Source: Parvibaculum sp963975745 (lineage in GTDB: Bacteria > Pseudomonadota > Alphaproteobacteria > Parvibaculales > Parvibaculaceae). Taken from it: a DNA stretch of 64,000 bases. The first letter of the stretch is position 1. Each line of letters opens with the position of its first letter. Both the position numbers and the translations under genes were made by a program. Positions 11,157 through 18,405 of the stretch are shown in pieces. The stretch covers positions 19,807 through 83,806 of the forward strand of contig NZ_CAXBIB010000017.1 of assembly GCF_963975745.1 (NCBI RefSeq), written 5' to 3'. The notes under the pieces were generated by a model, which did no database searches, was not told the DNA's origin, and saw only the letters and a program-made list of their open reading frames with translations.

Positions 11157-11510
11157 TTGACCCGAACGTTCTATCTTCTTGGCGGCTTTCTGGCGCTGGC
11201 GCTTGGCGGCATCGGCGTGCTGCTGCCGCTGCTGCCGACGGTGCCCTTCATCATTCTGGCCGCCTTCTGCTTTGCCCGCAGCAATCCGGCGCTGGAACAA
11301 TGGCTTGTCGAGCATCCGGTTTTCGGCGGCCATATCCGCGCCTGGCGGGAGCGCGGCGCGATTTCGCGCAAGGGCAAGCTGGCGGCGACGGCCGCCTTTG
11401 CCGTCAGTTCGGTCTTCGCGCTGATCGTCGCGCCGCTGCCCTGGTCGCTGGCGCCGCTCGTCGCGGCGCTTGTCGGCGGCAGCTGGATCTGGTCGCGGCC
11501 CGAGGCGTGA
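11157..11510 (+). CDS. YbaN-family (DUF454) inner-membrane protein
   Basis: 117 residues if started at the TTG at 11157, which has a GGAG six bases upstream; an ATG at 11097 in the same frame would add 20 residues but has no ribosome site. The family pattern is clear: a first membrane segment LGGFLALALGGIGVLLPLLPTVPFIILAAFCFARSNP, a polar middle (HPVFGGHIRAWRERGAI) and two more hydrophobic segments near the C-terminus. Function of DUF454 is unknown beyond being a small membrane protein. It stands alone on this strand and faces the SDR gene, tail to tail. Confidence 0.8.
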   Translation: MTRTFYLLGGFLALALGGIGVLLPLLPTVPFIILAAFCFARSNPALEQWLVEHPVFGGHIRAWRERGAISRKGKLAATAAFAVSSVFALIVAPLPWSLAPLVAALVGGSWIWSRPEA

Positions 11511-11525
11511 GCGGTTGAGGGGCGC

Positions 11526-12362
11526 TCAGAGAATATAGGCGTCGCCGGCGGCGCGGATGGTGATATCGCCGAGCGAAACACCCCAGGGCTGGTCGATTGC
11601 CATGATCACGGCATCGGCGATGTAAGCCGGATCGAGAACGGCATAGGCGGTGCTGTCAGGATTGATGCGATCGTCCTGCACCTGGCCTTCGAGGATCGCC
11701 GTCATCGAACCGATATAGGCGGCGGTGTTCTGTCCGAGGATGCCGACAACGGCCTCGGGATTGACGATCGCGCCGCCGAGCCCGGTGGCGGGCACGCCTG
11801 TCGGCTTGATAATCGTGACCTTGATCCTGCCGGCCGCTTCAACGCGGAGCGATTCGGACAGGAAGTTCACTGCGGATTTCGTGGCGCCATAGACCGCGGC
11901 GCCGACGACCGGAAAATTTCCGTAGATGGAGGAGATGTTGATCACATGGCCGCGGCCTTGCGCCATCATCGGATCGTAGGCGGCGATGATGCCGTTCATG
12001 ACGCCCTTGATGTTGATATCGATACATTTGCTCCAGGCCGCGCTTGCTGCCGCGTGATCGGCGAAGAAGGCGAGCGGCATGATGCCGGCATTGTTGATCA
12101 TCACATCGACGGCGCCATGCGTCGCCACGGCATGCGCGACAAGCGCCTTCATGGCAGCAAGGTCGGTGACATCGGTCACTCTGGCCGACGCCTTGCCGCC
12201 GGCATCGGCGACCAGCTTCACCGTCTCGGCAAGCCCTTCTTCGTTGACGTCGCCGCAAACGACATTGGCGCCGCGCGCCGCGGCCTTCTGGCTGACCAGG
12301 CGCCCGAAGCCGCCGGCAGCACCCGTGATGACGATGGTCTTGCCTTTTACATGATCGGTCAT
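11526..12362 (-). CDS. SDR-family NAD(P)-dependent oxidoreductase
   Basis: 278 residues with a Rossmann fold: cofactor motif TGAAGGFGR (residues 14-22), NNAGIM near 90, the catalytic serine in ISSIYG and the YxxxK pair in YGATKSAV. A pocket aspartate after the second strand (CGDVNEE) suggests NAD(H) over NADP(H). Substrate is unknown; the family reduces or oxidises alcohols and ketones. The following GFA-type gene lies upstream on the same strand with a 30-base gap, so both may be co-transcribed. Confidence 0.88.
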   Translation of the reverse strand: MTDHVKGKTIVITGAAGGFGRLVSQKAAARGANVVCGDVNEEGLAETVKLVADAGGKASARVTDVTDLAAMKALVAHAVATHGAVDVMINNAGIMPLAFFADHAAASAAWSKCIDINIKGVMNGIIAAYDPMMAQGRGHVINISSIYGNFPVVGAAVYGATKSAVNFLSESLRVEAAGRIKVTIIKPTGVPATGLGGAIVNPEAVVGILGQNTAAYIGSMTAILEGQVQDDRINPDSTAYAVLDPAYIADAVIMAIDQPWGVSLGDITIRAAGDAYIL

Positions 12363-12392
12363 TCGGCATTCATCCCTGCGTTCAGAGCTTGT

Positions 12393-12800
12393 TCAAGCCG
12401 GATTCTTCGGGAAGCGCGCCTCGGCGACCATCGGCGGAACCCAGGCTTGCGCACTGTCGCACCAGACCTCCGCGCCCGGCTTCAAACCCGATGTGTCGTC
12501 GAGCGTGCCGGCCTTGACGATGGCAATCGCCTTGTTGGTCGACAGAAGCGAGAAAATCGGCGAGCCGCAAGTTGCACAGAACTGACGCTCGACAGTGTTG
12601 CCGCTGTCGCCGCGATCCATGTAGCTCTTGAGTTCTCCTTTGGTGGCAAGAGATTCCGCGGGCACGACAACGTTGAGCGAAAACGCGGCGCCGCCCTGGC
12701 GCTGGCAGTTCTTGCAGTGACAGATGAGGGTTGCGAGCGGCACGGCATCGCTCGCATAGGAAAACTGGCCACAGAGGCAACGGCCTTCGAGTTTCGACAT
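12393..12800 (-). CDS. GFA/CENP-V-fold zinc protein
   Basis: 135 residues. The zinc ligands of the glutathione-dependent formaldehyde-activating (GFA) family are complete: CLCG near the N-terminus, CHCKNCQ in the middle and CATCGSP later. Despite the family name most members have no proven formaldehyde activity, so only the fold is assigned. The ATG at 12800 begins the homology (KLEGRCLCGQFSY); the frame upstream is repeat sequence. It is 30 bases from the SDR gene and probably in its operon. Confidence 0.88.
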   Translation of the reverse strand: MSKLEGRCLCGQFSYASDAVPLATLICHCKNCQRQGGAAFSLNVVVPAESLATKGELKSYMDRGDSGNTVERQFCATCGSPIFSLLSTNKAIAIVKAGTLDDTSGLKPGAEVWCDSAQAWVPPMVAEARFPKNPA

Positions 12801-12893
12801 GATGGAATGGTCCCCGCGTTTTCCGATGGATGGTTTTTTTCGATCTCGCCTTGCGTTCCGGGCGGCGGCGGGACAGGCGAGAAGGAAGAAAGA

Positions 12894-12911
12894 CCCCGGC
12901 CTTCGCCGGGG
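12894..12911. repeat. GC-rich hairpin CCCCGGC / GCCGGGG
   Basis: A perfect 7-bp stem with a four-base loop, directly before the palindrome at 12921. The gap 12801-13073 consists almost wholly of such hairpins and holds no gene. Confidence 0.7.
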
Positions 12912-12920
12912 CAGGCGTGG

Positions 12921-12943
12921 ATGGCCCGAATAAATCGGGCCAT
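12921..12943. repeat. 23-bp palindromic repeat, copy 1
   Basis: Arms ATGGCCCGA and TCGGGCCAT around ATAAA. An identical 23-bp copy is at 62328-62350. A second hairpin, GGCGGAC / GTCCGCC, follows at 12972-12989. Confidence 0.85.
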
Positions 12944-12994
12944 GACGATTTCGGGTTAGGGTGTGGCTTGAGGCGGACAATCGTCCGCCACCCT

Positions 12995-13080
12995 GCCCTT
13001 CGCTATCGCTCCGGGCGTTCGGCGCTCGGAAAGGTCCACTGGACCTTTCCGTTTGCGTTCCGCAAACCGCGCCTCACTTC
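12995..13080 (+). repeat. GGTCCAC-core palindromic element, copy 1
   Basis: An element of about 85 bp running from GCCCTTCGCT through the hairpin AAAGGTCC / GGACCTTT to CCTCAC. It overlaps the stop codon of the aldehyde dehydrogenase gene. A diverged copy in the same orientation is at 14564-14650, on the other side of that gene. Confidence 0.8.
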
Positions 13081-14477
13081 GCCATGTTGATGATCTGGAG
13101 CTGGGTGAATTCCAGCAGGCCTTCCTCGCCGAGTTCGGTACCGAGGCCTGACATGCCGGCGCCGCCAAAAGGGATGTTGGGGGCGAGGTCGGCGTGCTTG
13201 TTGATCCAGACCGAGCCCGACGACATCTGCGTCGCCAGCTCATAGGCGCGGTTTGTGTCCGACGACCAGATCGAGCCGCCAAGGCCGTAGGGCGAGGCGT
13301 TGGCGCGGGCGACGGCATCCAGCGGGTCGGAATATTTGATGACCGGCAGGACCGGGCCGAACTGCTCCTCGTCGACGAGACGCGAACCGTCGGTGATGTC
13401 GCGGACGATGGTCGGCCTTATGAAATAGCCGCGCCCGGCCGGCGTCTCGCCGCCGGCGATCACCTTGCCGGTCTTCTTCGCGTCCTCGATCAGCTCGCGG
13501 ACCTTGTCGAACTGCATCCTGTTCTGCAGCGGGCCGAGCTGGGTGCCCTGTTCGAGGCCGTCGCCGATCACCGCATTGTCGGCCAGCGTCGCGAGCTCCG
13601 CGCACATCTCGTCGTAGATCGATTCATGCACATAGAGCCGCTTCATCGCGATGCAGACCTGGCCCGAATTCTGGAAGGCGCTCTGGAAGAGTTTGGGTGC
13701 CGCTTCCTTGGGGTCGACGTCGTCGAGCACGATGCCGGCATCGTTGCCGCCGAGTTCCAGCGTGATGCGCTTCAGAAGTCCCGCCGCGCCCGCCATGACC
13801 TTGGCGCCGGTCGCGGTCGAGCCGGTGAAGGAGATCTTGCGGACGTCCGGGTGCGCAGTCAGGGCGGCGCCGAGATCGTTGGCGTCGGTGATGATGTTGA
13901 GGACGCCGGCGGGCAGGATGTCCTTGATCAGTTCGCCGAGCTTCAGCGAGGTCAGGGGCGTGGTCGGCGCCGGCTTCAGCACCACCGTGTTGCCGGCGAG
14001 AAGCGCCGGCGGCAGCTTGAAGGCCATCAGGATCAGCGGAAAGTTCCACGGCACGATGGCGCCGATGACGCCGAGCGGCTTGCGGTGCGCCTCGACCTTC
14101 TTGCCTTCGCTGTCCTCGATAACTTTCACCGGCAGATCGAGCATCGTGAAATAGCGGAAGAAGGCGGCCGTGCCATAGACCTCGCCGGTGGCGTCGCCGA
14201 GCGGCTTGCCCTGTTCCTGGGTCAGGAGGCGCGCCAGCTCGCCGGCATTCGCCTCGATCGCGTCGGCGATCTTCAAGAGCGCCTGCTTGCGCTCGGCAAT
14301 CGGCGTTTTTGCCCAGGCCGGGAATGCGGCTTTCGCGGCGGCGACGGCCGCATTCAACTGCGCCTCGGAGGCGCGCGGGGCTTTCGCCAGCACTTCTTCC
14401 GTTGCCGGATTGATCACATCCATCGTCTGGTCGCCATCGACCAGCTTGCCGCCGATCAGAAGCTTGAAGGCGCTCAT
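13074..14477 (-). CDS. NAD(P)-dependent aldehyde dehydrogenase
   Basis: 467 residues with all catalytic parts of the ALDH superfamily: Asn145 in IVPWNFP, the glycine motif FTGSTATG, general base Glu241 in LELGGND and nucleophile Cys275 in SGQVCIA. It oxidises an aldehyde to the acid with NAD(P)+. Sequence features (GGNDAGIVLDD, compact length) resemble the broad succinate-semialdehyde/betaine-aldehyde branch, but the substrate cannot be fixed. It stands alone between two copies of the GGTCCAC-core repeat; its TGA lies inside one of them. Confidence 0.92.
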   Translation of the reverse strand: MSAFKLLIGGKLVDGDQTMDVINPATEEVLAKAPRASEAQLNAAVAAAKAAFPAWAKTPIAERKQALLKIADAIEANAGELARLLTQEQGKPLGDATGEVYGTAAFFRYFTMLDLPVKVIEDSEGKKVEAHRKPLGVIGAIVPWNFPLILMAFKLPPALLAGNTVVLKPAPTTPLTSLKLGELIKDILPAGVLNIITDANDLGAALTAHPDVRKISFTGSTATGAKVMAGAAGLLKRITLELGGNDAGIVLDDVDPKEAAPKLFQSAFQNSGQVCIAMKRLYVHESIYDEMCAELATLADNAVIGDGLEQGTQLGPLQNRMQFDKVRELIEDAKKTGKVIAGGETPAGRGYFIRPTIVRDITDGSRLVDEEQFGPVLPVIKYSDPLDAVARANASPYGLGGSIWSSDTNRAYELATQMSSGSVWINKHADLAPNIPFGGAGMSGLGTELGEEGLLEFTQLQIINMAK

Positions 14478-14563
14478 CGTTTCTCCTCCCCGGAGTTGTC
14501 TTTGTTATGCGGGCCGGTGGACGGCTCGGGATTTTATTATAACCGTCATTGCTTCGTCGCTAT

Positions 14564-14650
14564 GGCCCTTCGCTTCGCTACGGGCGTTCGGGGTTCGAAA
14601 AGGTCCACCGGACCTTTTCGCTCGCGTTCCGCGAGCCACCCCTCACCTCG
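14564..14650 (+). repeat. GGTCCAC-core palindromic element, copy 2
   Basis: Same element as 12995-13080, with hairpin AAAAGGTCC / GGACCTTTT. In this copy the whole is enclosed by a wider inverted repeat, CCGTCATTGC at 14543-14552 and GCAATGACG at 14650-14658. It fills the gap between the aldehyde dehydrogenase and the MerR gene. Confidence 0.8.
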
Positions 14651-14664
14651 CAATGACGACGGTA

Positions 14665-15081
14665 CTAGGCCGCGCGGTTTTTCTGCTTCGCGGCAACCGG
14701 CTTGCCTTCCTCCTTCGGCGAGAGACGGCTTTCGAAATCGCGGCAGGCGGTTTCGAGCTTCGCCAGCTGCGCCTCCGCCTCGTCGCGCAATTTCCTTACC
14801 GCTTCCATGCGGCGGCGGAAGATGCCCAGCGCATGGCGATACTGCCGCGCGGTGCCTTCCTCGTCGCCATCATAGAGATCGAGGATCGTGCGGATTTCGT
14901 AAAGCGTCAGGCCGACGTCGCGGCCGTTGAGGATCAGCTTCAGGCGGGCGCGGTCGCGCTTCGAATAGAGCCGGGCCTGTCCGCGGCGCTCGGGGCTCAG
15001 CATGCCCTTTTCCTCGTAGAAGCGCAGCGCGCGGGGCGTGACGCCGAATTCGGCCGAAAGATCGGTGATGGTCCAGGTCAT
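14665..15081 (-). CDS. MerR-family regulator (LiuR-like)
   Basis: 138 residues. The N-terminal winged helix-turn-helix reads ITDLSAEFGVTPRALRFYEEKGML, followed by the MerR wing (RLYSKRDRARL) and a long helix for dimerisation (residues about 75-120, rich in Arg, Glu and Ala). There are no metal-binding cysteines, so a metal sensor is unlikely. MerR regulators with this head control acyl-CoA and leucine degradation (LiuR) in related bacteria; here it sits 60 bases downstream of a thiolase gene on the same strand. Regulation of fatty-acid or leucine genes is inferred. Confidence 0.85.
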   Translation of the reverse strand: MTWTITDLSAEFGVTPRALRFYEEKGMLSPERRGQARLYSKRDRARLKLILNGRDVGLTLYEIRTILDLYDGDEEGTARQYRHALGIFRRRMEAVRKLRDEAEAQLAKLETACRDFESRLSPKEEGKPVAAKQKNRAA

Positions 15082-15141
15082 GACGGAACCTCCCTCGAAA
15101 GAAAAAGGCGGACGCCTTTGCCGGCGTCCGCCCGATATGGA

Positions 15142-16386
15142 TTACTGCATGCGTTCGATGATGACGGCGGGCGCCATGCCGCCGGCGGCGCACATGGTGA
15201 CGAGGCCGTAGCGCTTGTCCTGGCGCTCGAGTTCGTCCAGCACGGTGCCGATCAGGATCGAGCCGGTGGCGCCGATCGGATGGCCGAGGGCGCAGGCGCC
15301 GCCATTGACGTTGACCTTGTTGCGGTCGAGCTTCAGATCGCGGATGAACTTCTCGGCGACCACCGCGAAGGCCTCGTTGATCTCGAAGAGGTCGATGTCC
15401 TCGACCTTGAGACCGGCCTTCTCCAGCACCTTCCTGGCGGCCGGCACCGGCGCGTTGAGCATCAGGGTCGGGCAGTCGCCCATATTGGCGGTGGCGACGA
15501 TGCGGGCGCGCGGCTTCAGACCGTTCTTCTTCGCATAGGCGGGCGAGGCCAGCAGGAGGGCGGCCGCGCCGTCGACAACGCCCGAGGAATTGCCGGCGTG
15601 ATGGATGTGGTTGAATTTCGTCAGCTGCGGATATTTCTGGCGGATCAGGTCGCCATAGGTGGTGCCTTCGGCATCGACCGGGATGCCGGCCCAGACTTCG
15701 AAGGAGGCCTTGAGACCGGCCAGTCCTTCCAGCGTCGTCTGCGGACGCGGGAATTCTTCCTTGTCGAGCGCCACCGAACCGTCGTCATTATAGACGGTGA
15801 CCAGCGACTTCGAGAAACGGCCTTCCTCGATCGCCTTTGCGGCGCGCTGCTGGGAGAGCAGCGCCAGTTCGTCGACGGCCTGGCGGTCGATGCCTTCGAG
15901 CGTCGCGATCGCGTCGGCGCAGACGCCCTGCTGCGACTGCGGATGCTGCTTGCGCAAATGCAGATTGCCGGCATCCATCATCGGCGGGGTCTTGGGATCG
16001 GCAGTGGCCGAGGTGTAGCTCATCATCTCGGTGCCGCCGGCGATGACGAGATCTTCCATGCCCGACATGATCTGTGCGGCAGCGAGATTGACCGTCGTGA
16101 TGCCCGAGCCGCAGAAGCGGTCGAGCGTGACGCCCGAGGCCTTGATCGAATAGCCGGCGTCGAGCGCCGCCATGCGGCCCATGTCGCCGCCCTGCGCGCC
16201 GCGCTGGGAGGAGGTGCCCCAGATCACGTCGTCGACTTCGTCCGTCTTCAGATCATTGCGTTCCGCCAGCGCGGCCATCACCGTGCGGGCCAGATGCTGC
16301 GGATGCAGATGGGCGAGCGCGCCCTTCCCCACCTTGCCGATGCCGCGGGGGGTGCGCACTGCGTCGATGATCCAGGCTTCGCTCAC
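15142..16386 (-). CDS. Acetyl-CoA acyltransferase (thiolase)
   Basis: 414 residues. Thiolase catalytic residues are all present: Cys92 in LDRFCGSG (acyl acceptor), the histidine in GGACALGHPIGATGS and the second cysteine in VTMCAAGGMAPA. It cleaves a 3-ketoacyl-CoA with CoA, or condenses two acetyl-CoA in reverse. The N-terminus SEAWIIDAVRTPRG matches the FadA/AtoB group. It probably shares a message with the MerR gene 60 bases downstream and is divergent from a TetR gene, which may repress it. Splitting of acetoacetyl-CoA made by aacS is a plausible role. Confidence 0.93.
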   Translation of the reverse strand: MSEAWIIDAVRTPRGIGKVGKGALAHLHPQHLARTVMAALAERNDLKTDEVDDVIWGTSSQRGAQGGDMGRMAALDAGYSIKASGVTLDRFCGSGITTVNLAAAQIMSGMEDLVIAGGTEMMSYTSATADPKTPPMMDAGNLHLRKQHPQSQQGVCADAIATLEGIDRQAVDELALLSQQRAAKAIEEGRFSKSLVTVYNDDGSVALDKEEFPRPQTTLEGLAGLKASFEVWAGIPVDAEGTTYGDLIRQKYPQLTKFNHIHHAGNSSGVVDGAAALLLASPAYAKKNGLKPRARIVATANMGDCPTLMLNAPVPAARKVLEKAGLKVEDIDLFEINEAFAVVAEKFIRDLKLDRNKVNVNGGACALGHPIGATGSILIGTVLDELERQDKRYGLVTMCAAGGMAPAVIIERMQ

Positions 16387-16457
16387 TTTGTCGTTCCTTC
16401 CTGTGTGGCTGCCATTTTTTCAGCGGCGGGGCTCGCTTGCGCGGCCTGCCTTAATGG

Positions 16458-16490
16458 CGTATTTAATTTCTTAAACGAGTATTTAAATCG
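16458..16490. promoter_or_regulatory. AT-rich divergent promoter/operator between thiolase and TetR genes
   Basis: The 131-base gap contains repeated GTATTTAA words (16459-16466 and 16479-16486) around TTCTTAAACG. CGTATTTAA and TTAAACG form an imperfect inverted repeat, which suits a TetR operator. The role is inferred from position and low GC. Confidence 0.45.
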
Positions 16491-16517
16491 AAAAAAGCGG
16501 AAGCGCAAGGAGGACCG

Positions 16518-17165
16518 GTGGAGCCGCAGGCAAAAGGCAAGGCCAAGGCGGCGCCGGAACGGCCTTCGGCGCGGGGGCAGCTGCTGGACGCGGCCGGCGC
16601 GCTGATGGGCGAGCGGCAGACGATCGACGTGCCGCTTTCCGAGATCGCGGCGCGGGCGGAAGTGAACGTCGCGCTTGTCAGCTATTATTTCGGCGGCAAG
16701 GAAGGGCTGCTGCTGGCGCTGGCCAAGCGCGACGCGGCGACCGCGCTTGACGAACTCGACCGGCTGATGAGCCTCGACCTGCCGCCGGCCGAAAAGCTCA
16801 GGCGGCATCTCGCCGGCGTCATCCGCACCTTTTTCCGCTTTCCCTATCTCTACCGGCTGCTCGGCGCGCTGATGCGCGATGCCTCAAGCGATGCGGCGCG
16901 CGAGATCGCCGAATTCTTCGTCGTGCCGCTGACACTGACGGCAAAAGAGCTGATGGAGGAAGGGGCCAAGGACGGCACCATCCGCCCGCTCGACCCGACG
17001 CTCTTCTATCTCGCCGCGCTTGGCGCCTGCGAACATATCTTCGCCAATCCGGCCATCCTCAAGCATGTTCACGGCATCGACAGGCTCGATGACGACACGC
17101 GGCGGCGCTACACCGAGACGGTGCTCGATACGCTGATGCATGGCTATCTGGCGAAGCAGGTTTAG
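16518..17165 (+). CDS. TetR/AcrR family regulator
   Basis: 215 residues from a GTG start with GGAGG five bases upstream. The helix-turn-helix covers about residues 20-65 (VPLSEIAARAEVNVALVSYYFGGKEGLLLAL). The C-terminal part resembles the TetR_C domain of CerR/YbiH-type repressors. It is divergent from the thiolase gene across an AT-rich gap and probably controls it together with its own gene. Ligand unknown. Downstream, after 69 bases, lies the Fic antitoxin gene with its own promoter. Confidence 0.87.
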   Translation: MEPQAKGKAKAAPERPSARGQLLDAAGALMGERQTIDVPLSEIAARAEVNVALVSYYFGGKEGLLLALAKRDAATALDELDRLMSLDLPPAEKLRRHLAGVIRTFFRFPYLYRLLGALMRDASSDAAREIAEFFVVPLTLTAKELMEEGAKDGTIRPLDPTLFYLAALGACEHIFANPAILKHVHGIDRLDDDTRRRYTETVLDTLMHGYLAKQV

Positions 17166-17201
17166 GACCGGAGGACGGCAGTTCAGCGATCAAGTCGGGC
17201 T

Positions 17202-17228
17202 TTGTGAGGAAGTGGTTCGTGCTATGAT
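17202..17228 (+). promoter_or_regulatory. Promoter of the Fic antitoxin-toxin pair, likely giving a leaderless message
   Basis: A good -10 box TATGAT at 17223-17228 ends six bases before the antitoxin ATG at 17235. A possible -35 TTGTGA is at 17202-17207, with a short 15-base spacer. Transcription would start at or next to the A of the ATG, and no ribosome site exists upstream, so a leaderless mRNA is predicted. Confidence 0.55.
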
Positions 17229-17234
17229 TATTAG

Positions 17235-17438
17235 ATGAGCAGAACGCCCACCAAATCCAGCAAACGTCCAGCCAAAGGCTTCACCCTTGGCCGACAGGGC
17301 TTTGCAAAAATCAGCGAAATCGAGGGCATAAAAATGTCCCGGGCGATGGCCGCGGAGTTCCGTGAGTTCGACCGAAAAGGGCTCTCTCCGGAAGAGCGGC
17401 GCAAGGCCATCGCTGCCAAATACGGCAAGACGCGATAG
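17235..17438 (+). CDS. Probable Fic antitoxin (VbhA-like small protein)
   Basis: 67 residues, basic N-terminus, then GFAKISEIEGIKMS and a helical C-terminus ending SPEERRKAIAAKYGKTR. Class I Fic antitoxins carry a helix with S/T-xxx-E-G/N that blocks the ATP site of the toxin; here the nearest match is Ser27-Glu-Ile-Glu30-Gly31, one residue shorter than the consensus. It lies 11 bases before the fic gene on the same strand, the usual antitoxin-first order. Assignment rests on position, size and the S-xx-EG motif; activity is inferred. Confidence 0.7.
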   Translation: MSRTPTKSSKRPAKGFTLGRQGFAKISEIEGIKMSRAMAAEFREFDRKGLSPEERRKAIAAKYGKTR

Positions 17439-17449
17439 CCGCCCCCTCC

Positions 17450-18025
17450 ATGTACGAAGCGGTCGCAGACCCTTATTGCTACCCCGGGACGAACGTCCTC
17501 AAGAATATTCCCGGCCTGCGCAGGCAAGCCGCGCTCGATGCGTTCGAGACAGCAAGTACGACGCAACGCGCCGATGAACCCCTGCCTTCAGGTCGGCTGA
17601 GCGTCACGCATTACCGCGCACTTCATCACCACCTGTTTCAGGATGTCTATGCCTGGGCCGGCAAGCTCCGAACTGTCCGCATATCCAAAGACGGCAGCGC
17701 TTTCTGCTATCCCGAAAACATTCAGCGGGAAATGTCCGCGCTCTTCGACGATCTGAAAAAGCAGCGCTATTTTCGCGATCTGACAGCAAACGGCTTTGCG
17801 AAAGCGGCGACGACGTTTCTCGCAACGCTGAACGCCATCCATCCCTTTCGCGAGGGCAATGGCCGCACGCAGGCGGCCTTCCTGGCGCTCATCGCCGATC
17901 AGGCCGGTCATCCGATCGATCTGCAAAGGCTTGAGCCGGAAATATTCCTGAAGGCGATGATCGCGAGCTTTCACGGCAATGAGAAACCGCTGCTCCGGCA
18001 CATTCAGAGACTCATCGCGTCGTAA
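17450..18025 (+). CDS. fic: Fic-domain protein, probable AMP-transferase toxin
   Basis: 191 residues, a single Fic domain. The active-site loop HPFREGNGRTQ spans residues 131-141 with catalytic His131, Glu135, Asn137 and Arg139; the last arginine of the canonical HPFx(D/E)GNGRxxR motif is Ala142 instead. The flap that holds the target is seen around GSAFCYPENI (82-91). Fic toxins move AMP from ATP to a hydroxyl on target proteins such as gyrase. It pairs with the small protein immediately upstream. The Arg-to-Ala change may lower or alter activity. Confidence 0.88.
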   Translation: MYEAVADPYCYPGTNVLKNIPGLRRQAALDAFETASTTQRADEPLPSGRLSVTHYRALHHHLFQDVYAWAGKLRTVRISKDGSAFCYPENIQREMSALFDDLKKQRYFRDLTANGFAKAATTFLATLNAIHPFREGNGRTQAAFLALIADQAGHPIDLQRLEPEIFLKAMIASFHGNEKPLLRHIQRLIAS

Positions 18026-18109
18026 AGCCAATTGCATCCGCGGTCCGGGGAACTCACGGAATTTCCCTTTTATAGAAACTTTCAAAAATATCGTACGTCA
18101 TTGGAAAAA

Positions 18110-18186
18110 TGGTGCGCCCGGAACGATTCGAACGTCCGACCCTCAGATTCGTAGTCTGATGCTCTATCCAGCTGAGCTACGGGCGC
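18110..18186 (-). tRNA. tRNA-Arg (anticodon ACG)
   Basis: The minus strand folds into a full cloverleaf: acceptor GCGCCCG / CGGGCGC, D-arm with AGCTCAGCTGGATAGAGC, anticodon stem TCAGA / TCTGA around loop CTACGAA, T-arm GTTCGAATC, and an encoded CCA end at 18110-18112. ACG is read as ICG after deamination and decodes CGU, CGC and CGA. It sits between the fic gene and repeats; no integrase or att duplication is visible. Confidence 0.95.
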
Positions 18187-18313
18187 GCCGGCACTTCATG
18201 GGGGCAGGCTCGAAAGCGGCACCCCGAAGGCGGCTCCCTCTTAAAGCTTCGGGCGCGCGAAGGCAAGGGTTTCGCGGGTTTGGCCGAGAGGCCCGGATCG
18301 GCGAGAGGTCCAG

Positions 18314-18372
18314 CCCCCGCCCCGAAAAATTCTGCGAATTTTTCGACCCGCCCCCCAGGGGCGGGTGGGAAG
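18314..18372 (+). repeat. Double-hairpin repeat, AT-rich first arm, copy 1
   Basis: CCCCCGCCCC, then hairpin GAAAAATTC / GAATTTTTC, then GACCCG and a second hairpin CCCGCCCC / GGGGCGGG, ending GTGGGAAG. A related copy follows at 19514-19578 on the other side of the P1 peptidase gene. The same plan with a different first hairpin occurs at 48098 and 63380. Confidence 0.8.
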
Positions 18373-18405
18373 CACCCGAAAGCCGGCGAGAAACAAACTC
18401 AGCCG

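Noticed and set aside
10687..11160. Possible genes in the 10.5-11.1 kb gap on either strand
   Set aside because: Frames translate repeat DNA, lack ribosome sites and show no family resemblance.
18110..18186. tRNA-Arg as the attachment site of an integrated element
   Set aside because: No integrase gene and no second copy of the tRNA 3' end in the window.
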